A DNA stretch of 64,000 nt from Falsarthrobacter nasiphocae (GTDB lineage Bacteria; Actinomycetota; Actinomycetes; Actinomycetales; Micrococcaceae): positions 434,001-498,000 of the forward strand of contig NZ_JAVDUI010000001.1 of NCBI RefSeq assembly GCF_031456275.1. Reading direction: 5' to 3'. Position numbers and translations under genes: made by a program. Under the pieces are notes generated by a model. That model was not told the DNA's origin. It ran no database searches and saw only the letters and a list, made by a program, of their open reading frames with translations. This document shows positions 60,299 to 64,000 of the stretch, piece by piece. Every line of letters starts with the position of its first letter. Position 1 is the stretch's first letter.

Positions 60299-61582
60299 CT
60301 AGAGGCCCGGGTACTGGCGCTCGCCCTGGCCCGTGTAGATCTGGCGCGGACGGCCGATCTTCTTCTCGGGATCCTCCATGAGCTCGCGCCACTGGGCGAT
60401 CCAGCCCGGAAGGCGACCGATGGCGAAGAGGACGGTGAACATCTTCTCCGGGAAGCCCATGGCCTTGTAGATGAGACCCGTGTAGAAGTCCACGTTCGGG
60501 TAGAGCTTGCGCTCGATGAAGTAGTCGTCCGCCAGGGCCTTCTCCTCGAGGCGCTTGGCGATGTCGAGGAGCTCGTCGTTGCCGCCGAGCTTCTCGAGGA
60601 TCTCGTCCGCCGTGGCCTTGACGATGCGCGCGCGGGGGTCGTAGTTCTTGTAGACGCGGTGCCCGAAGCCCATGAGCTTCACGCCGTCTTCCTTGTTCTT
60701 GACCTTCTCCATGAATTCCTCGGGCGAGATGCCGTCCGCCTGGATCTTGCGGAGCATGTTGAGGACAGCCTCGTTCGCGCCGCCGTGGAGCGGGCCGAAG
60801 AGGGCGTTGATGCCCGCGGAGACGGACGCGAACATGTTGGCGTTGGCCGAGCCCACGAGGCGGACCGTGGAGGTGGAGCAGTTCTGCTCGTGATCCGCGT
60901 GGAGGATGAGGAGCTGATCGAGCGCCTTGACGATCAGCGGGTCCGGCTCGTACGGCTCCGCAGGGGTGCCGAAGGAGAGCCGGAGGAAGTTCTCGACGAG
61001 GCCCATGGAGTTGTCCGGGTAGAGCATCGGCTGCCCGATGGACTTCTTGTGCGCGTACGCGGCGATGACGGGCATCTTCGCGAGGAGACGGACGGTGGAG
61101 AGCTCCACGGCCTCCGGGTCGAACGGGTCCAGCGAGTCCTGGTAGAACGTGGACAGCGCCGAGACGGCCGAGGACAGCACGGGCATGGGGTGGGCGTCGC
61201 GCGGGAAGCCCCCGAAGAAGCCCTTGAGCTCCTCGTGAAGGAGAGTGTGGCGGCGGATGCGCTGGTCGAAGGCGTCGAGCTCGCTCGGAGTGGGCAGCTC
61301 GCCGTAGATGAGCAGGTAGGCGGTCTCGATGAACGTGGAGCCCTGGGCCAGCTGCTCAATCGGGTAGCCGCGGTAGCGGAGGATGCCCTCGTTGCCATCG
61401 ATGTACGTGATGGCGGACTTGGTCGCTGCGGTGTTCACGAAGCCGGGGTCGTACGTGACGGAGCCGGTCTGGGAGAGCAGCTTGCCGATCCCGAGGCCGT
61501 TGTTTCCCTCGACGGCGGGAACGCCGGGAAGATCCAGTTGCGTGTGGCCGAGGTGCAGGCTCGCACCGGTGTTCTCGGTCAT
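60299..61582 (-). CDS. gltA: Citrate synthase GltA
   Basis: Condenses acetyl-CoA and oxaloacetate at the entry of the TCA cycle. The 427-residue type-II-like enzyme has the N-terminal beta-rich domain (SVTYDPGFVNTAATKSAITYIDG), ILRYRGYPIEQLA, and active-site His residues in LHADHEQNCSTSTVR and FGPLHGGANEAV, plus catalytic Asp in NVDFYTGLIY and the Arg of GFGHRVYKNYDPRA. ATG at 61582 has GAGGGG 7 nt upstream. A leader of about 75 nt runs from a TAGGTT -10 box. Confidence 0.96.
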   Translation of the reverse strand: MTENTGASLHLGHTQLDLPGVPAVEGNNGLGIGKLLSQTGSVTYDPGFVNTAATKSAITYIDGNEGILRYRGYPIEQLAQGSTFIETAYLLIYGELPTPSELDAFDQRIRRHTLLHEELKGFFGGFPRDAHPMPVLSSAVSALSTFYQDSLDPFDPEAVELSTVRLLAKMPVIAAYAHKKSIGQPMLYPDNSMGLVENFLRLSFGTPAEPYEPDPLIVKALDQLLILHADHEQNCSTSTVRLVGSANANMFASVSAGINALFGPLHGGANEAVLNMLRKIQADGISPEEFMEKVKNKEDGVKLMGFGHRVYKNYDPRARIVKATADEILEKLGGNDELLDIAKRLEEKALADDYFIERKLYPNVDFYTGLIYKAMGFPEKMFTVLFAIGRLPGWIAQWRELMEDPEKKIGRPRQIYTGQGERQYPGL

Positions 61583-61664
61583 GATGTCCCCTCGTCAGGC
61601 TGAGAAGTTGTCGGGGTGCCGGGCACCCGGAAAGGGCGGCCCCGCACCTGATCATTCATGGATA

Positions 61665-61670
61665 AACCTA
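61665..61670 (-). promoter_or_regulatory. -10 box of gltA
   Basis: TAGGTT on the minus strand about 83 nt upstream of the gltA ATG, inside the 160-bp gltA-dapC gap; -35 is weak. Confidence 0.4.
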
Positions 61671-61742
61671 CCCGCGCCGTTGTCGTTTGCCGAATCGGCA
61701 CAGTTGCCACGGGCACCTGCACATCGGCACGGGAGTGGCGGT

Positions 61743-62903
61743 TCAGGAAGACGACGACGACGCGGCCGTGAGCCTCTCGGCCGCCGCCCGGATGCGCTCG
61801 GTCGAGGCGGTGAGGGCCACCCGCACGTGCTGAGCGCCCTCCTCCCCGTAGAAGACGCCGGGGCCGGCGATGATGCCCAGGTCAGCCAGGCGGCCGACCG
61901 TCTCGAAGGCGGGCTCTCCCGCCGTGCCCCAGAGGTACAGGCCGGCCTCGGAGCCCTCGATCCGCAGCCCGAAGGCCTCGAGCGCCGGCTTGAGGAGCGC
62001 GCGCCGCTCGCGGTAGAGGTCCTTCTGCGCCTGGACGTGGGCGTCCTCCGACACGGCCGCCGCGAGGGCCGCCTGGACGGGGGCGGGCACGATCATCCCG
62101 GCGTGCTTGCGGGAGTTGACGAGGTTCGCGATGATCTCGGGGTCCCCGGCCGCGAAGGAGGCCCGGTACCCGGCGAGGTTGGACTGCTTGGAGAGGGAGT
62201 ACACGGCGATGAGCAGCTCGTGCGAGTCCCCTGCGACCTCCGGGTCGAGGATGCTCGGAACCCGGCGGCCGCCGCGCGCCTGGTCCCATTCGTCCCAGCC
62301 CAGCTCCGCGTAGCACTCGTCCGAGGCAACGACGGCCCCAATCTCGCGGGCCTCGCTCACCAGCCCCGCCAGCGAGGCGGCGTCCCGGACGATTCCCGTC
62401 GGGTTGCCGGGCGAGTTGACCCAGACGAGCCGCACGCGCGAGCGGGTGGCCGGATCCAGCTCGGACAGGGAGTCCGCGGCCACCGCCGCGGCCCCAGCGA
62501 GCTGGGCCCCGATGTCATAGGTGGGGTACGCCACGCGCGGGCGGACGACCACGTCCCCGGGCCGCAGTCCGAGGAGGAGGGGCAGCCACGCGACGAGCTC
62601 CTTCGAGCCAACCGTCGGCAGGATGGCGGCCGGGTCGAGCCCGCGGACGCCCCGGCGCCGCTCGAACCATGCGGCGATGGCCTCGCGGAGGCTCGCGGGG
62701 CCGTGCGTCGTGGGGTACCCGTGCGCGTCGGCGGCCTCGGCGAGGGCCTCGCGAATGAACTCAGGCGTTGGGTCCACGGGCGTGCCGATGGACACGTCCA
62801 CGGGGCCGTCCGGGTGCTGGGCGGCGCGGGCGCGGTACGGCGCGAGCTGCTCCCAGGGGTACTCGGGCAGGTCGAGGCCGAAGGCGCGCGGCTGGGCGTT
62901 CAC
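61743..62903 (-). CDS. dapC: N-succinyldiaminopimelate aminotransferase DapC
   Basis: PLP-dependent class-I aminotransferase making N-succinyl-LL-diaminopimelate. The 386-residue product has DVSIGTPVDPTPEFI, GYPTTHGPASLREAIAAWF, PTVGSKELVAWLP, NSPGNPTGIV, SDECYAELGW and the PLP lysine in YSLSKQSNLAGYR. It matches the actinobacterial DapC that follows ferredoxin. Start GTG at 62903 lies 4 nt after the fdxA stop, so the two form an operon. It completes the succinylase trio with dapD and dapE 5 kb away. Confidence 0.94.
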   Translation of the reverse strand: MNAQPRAFGLDLPEYPWEQLAPYRARAAQHPDGPVDVSIGTPVDPTPEFIREALAEAADAHGYPTTHGPASLREAIAAWFERRRGVRGLDPAAILPTVGSKELVAWLPLLLGLRPGDVVVRPRVAYPTYDIGAQLAGAAAVAADSLSELDPATRSRVRLVWVNSPGNPTGIVRDAASLAGLVSEAREIGAVVASDECYAELGWDEWDQARGGRRVPSILDPEVAGDSHELLIAVYSLSKQSNLAGYRASFAAGDPEIIANLVNSRKHAGMIVPAPVQAALAAAVSEDAHVQAQKDLYRERRALLKPALEAFGLRIEGSEAGLYLWGTAGEPAFETVGRLADLGIIAGPGVFYGEEGAQHVRVALTASTERIRAAAERLTAASSSSS

Positions 62904-62907
62904 CGGG

Positions 62908-63228
62908 CTACTGGTTCTGCGGGGGAAGGGCGAGGATGAACGGGTGGTCCTGTCCGGTGTTGCCGAGCTTGGCGGCGCCGCCCGGGGAGCCGATCTCCTC
63001 GAAGAACTCGACGTTGGCCTTGTAGTACTCGCTCCACTCGTCGGGGACGTCGTCCTCGTAGTAGATGGCCTCGACGGGGCAGACCGGCTCGCACGCGCCG
63101 CAGTCCACGCACTCGTCCGGGTGGATGTACAGCGTGCGTTCGCCCTCGTAGATGCAGTCGACAGGGCATTCCTCAATGCACGCCTTGTCCTTGACATCCA
63201 CACAGGGCTGGGCGATCACGTACGTCAC
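62908..63228 (-). CDS. fdxA: 7Fe ferredoxin (3Fe-4S/4Fe-4S) FdxA
   Basis: A 106-residue electron carrier. The cysteine pattern is C9...C17...C21-P and [12 protein letters not shown] (C40, C43, C46, C50), which builds one [3Fe-4S] and one [4Fe-4S] cluster as in Mycobacterium and Thermus 7Fe ferredoxins. The C-terminal 50 residues ([23 protein letters not shown]) are the conserved extension. GTG at 63228 is the start; no Shine-Dalgarno is seen. Operon with dapC. Confidence 0.96.
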   Translation of the reverse strand: MTYVIAQPCVDVKDKACIEECPVDCIYEGERTLYIHPDECVDCGACEPVCPVEAIYYEDDVPDEWSEYYKANVEFFEEIGSPGGAAKLGNTGQDHPFILALPPQNQ

Positions 63229-63326
63229 GAAGGGGCCAACTTTCGTACTGGGGGTAGGGCTTGAAGGGTCTCGGTCCAGTTTAGTCCCGCTTCGCGCCCG
63301 CGTCTTGGGGATTAGAGAATGGACTC

Positions 63327-63632
63327 ATGATGCATTCCGGCCCAGCCTTGCCGCCAGGCGCGTCGTCGCGCCCTCCCCATCCCCTCGCCTCCGCGCGCAC
63401 GGGCACTCGGTGGGTGGTCCGGTACCGCCTCGAGGACGACGACGGCAGCCGCCCGGGGCTGACCGACGCCCTCGGGGAACTGATTGAGACAAACTCCACA
63501 TCGGTGGTCATTCGTCTGAGGTCCGGGGAGGCCGTGCGCATCCCGAAGACCCGGATTGCCGCGGCCAAAGAGGTGCCGCCCGCCCCTCCTCGACGGCGGG
63601 GGTCCCCGGCTGGACGGGTGCCGACTGATTGA
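63327..63632 (+). CDS. Small beta-barrel-like domain found at the N-terminus of some GNAT proteins
   Basis: A 101-residue protein with a single recognisable segment, TRWVVRYRLEDDDGSRPGLTDALGELIETNSTSVVIRLRSGEAVRIPKTRIAAAKEVPPAP (about residues 27-87). From memory this resembles the SH3-like N-terminal domain that precedes an acetyltransferase (GNAT) domain in many actinobacteria; here no GNAT domain follows. The flanks are Pro/Arg-rich. Two adjacent ATG codons (63327, 63330) are possible. It is divergent from fdxA, the usual neighbour of the full-length protein. Function unknown. Confidence 0.7.
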   Translation: MMHSGPALPPGASSRPPHPLASARTGTRWVVRYRLEDDDGSRPGLTDALGELIETNSTSVVIRLRSGEAVRIPKTRIAAAKEVPPAPPRRRGSPAGRVPTD

Positions 63633-63672
63633 GATCGGGGATTTTCCCAGCCAATCGACAACATTCAATCGC

Positions 63673-63678
63673 TATGAT
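63673..63678 (+). promoter_or_regulatory. -10 box of the right-edge regulator gene
   Basis: TATGAT followed by 7 nt and ATG at 63686, close to consensus; leaderless-type spacing. Confidence 0.6.
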
Positions 63679-63685
63679 GAGTGGC

Positions 63686-64000
63686 ATGACGGATCCCACT
63701 CTCGACGCCGACTTTCAGTCTCGTGCCCGAGCACTCAGCTCACCCGTGAGATTCCGCATTCTCCGCGCGTGCCTTCACGAGTCGCGGACCAACAAGGAGA
63801 TCGCCGAGATTCTCGACATGAATCCGGCCACGACGCTCCACCATGTGCGCACGCTGGTCGCCTCCGGTTTCCTTGAGGCCGAGGAGGCCCGGACCGGAAA
63901 GCGCGGCGCCCGGGAAATCCCGTACCGCTCCACCGGCGCCACGTGGGGAAAGCACGTCCCGCACGTCTCGAATGTGCTCATCGAGACGTTTGTCCAGGAG
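63686..64000 (+). CDS. ArsR-like winged-helix transcriptional regulator, 5' part
   Basis: The first 105 residues of a regulator that runs off the right edge. The winged helix is clear: ARALSSPVRFRILRACLHESRTNKEIAEILDMNPATTLHHVRTLVASGFLEAEEAR (about 13-68), with the wing continuing GKRGAREIPYRSTG. The pattern fits ArsR/helix-turn-helix 20 type regulators. ATG at 63686 follows TATGAT by 7 nt. No metal-binding CxC motif appears in the visible part, so it is probably not a metal sensor. Confidence 0.85.
   Translation, partial: MTDPTLDADFQSRARALSSPVRFRILRACLHESRTNKEIAEILDMNPATTLHHVRTLVASGFLEAEEARTGKRGAREIPYRSTGATWGKHVPHVSNVLIETFVQE

Overview
This is a very GC-rich, gene-dense chromosomal stretch from an actinomycete, most likely order Micrococcales and family Micrococcaceae (inferred from gene content and order, not from a marker gene). 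Supporting signs are the gene set (AdnAB, a UvrD2-type helicase, UPF0182, HemQ, DUF3107 and DUF3117 proteins, 7Fe ferredoxin with DapC), very strong G/C third-position bias, frequent GTG starts, 4-bp stop/start overlaps, and many start codons lying only 6-9 nt after a TANNNT -10 box, as in leaderless transcripts. I see no prophage, insertion sequence, CRISPR array, rRNA or biosynthetic gene cluster; almost everything looks like core chromosome. From memory, several blocks follow the gene order of Mycobacterium tuberculosis (Rv3193c-Rv3204, Rv1177-78, Rv1201-02, Rv1205-Rv1232).

Layout. 1-1640: thiM-thiD thiamine salvage operon (minus) behind a TPP riboswitch. 1.8-2.4 kb: a bacterial PH-domain protein, a strong terminator and an initiator tRNA with its own promoter. 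2.4-20.5 kb: genome-maintenance block with UPF0182 membrane protein, PDZ/Lon-like protease, zincin-like protein, YgjP-type hydrolase, UvrD2, NudC, an APH-like phosphotransferase, the AdnA-AdnB helicase-nuclease and an alkyltransferase-like protein. 20.5-21.2 kb: DnaQ-like exonuclease. 21.4-32 kb: all nine genes of the coproporphyrin-dependent heme pathway: hemE-cgoX, then hemQ-hemH-hemC-hemD-hemB-hemL on the minus strand, with hemA divergent. 32-38.8 kb: TetR regulator, DUF3107, RNB ribonuclease, MFS exporter, DEAD-box RNA helicase and an orphan beta-class DNA methyltransferase. 38.8-43.1 kb: nhaA behind a structured leader RNA, a PHP phosphoesterase and an acyltransferase-SGNH protein. 43.3-49.8 kb: aminopeptidase P, a stress protein, a PRC-MgtE_N-CBS protein, DUF1003, Mrp, TatB, an O-methyltransferase and DUF3117. 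50-56 kb: PIG-V-like glycosyltransferase, DivIVA-like small protein, LOG-family protein, and a gluABCD-type amino-acid ABC transporter. 56-63.2 kb: dapE and dapD (divergent), a lysozyme-like membrane protein, galE, gltA, dapC and fdxA. 63.3-64 kb: a small beta-barrel-like domain protein and a partial winged-helix regulator.

Functional themes. The heme genes are sufficient to go from glutamyl-tRNA to heme b through coproporphyrin. AdnAB, UvrD2, the alkyltransferase-like protein and the exonuclease form a DNA-repair neighbourhood. dapC, dapD and dapE supply three steps of the succinylase route to diaminopimelate, next to a possible cell-wall enzyme and galE.

The most interesting signals are: (i) a compact pseudoknot-capable RNA ahead of nhaA that resembles, from memory, the nhaA-I (Li-I) cation riboswitch; (ii) a DNA methyltransferase whose catalytic DPPF motif lies upstream of every ATG/GTG/TTG in frame, so that it must start at CTG or by some link to the DEAD-box helicase, which ends in the same frame one UGA earlier; (iii) a window-wide series of TAGRCT-type -10 boxes abutting start codons; (iv) a perfect palindrome in front of hemQ; and (v) two inverted copies of a palindromic repeat about 20 kb apart.
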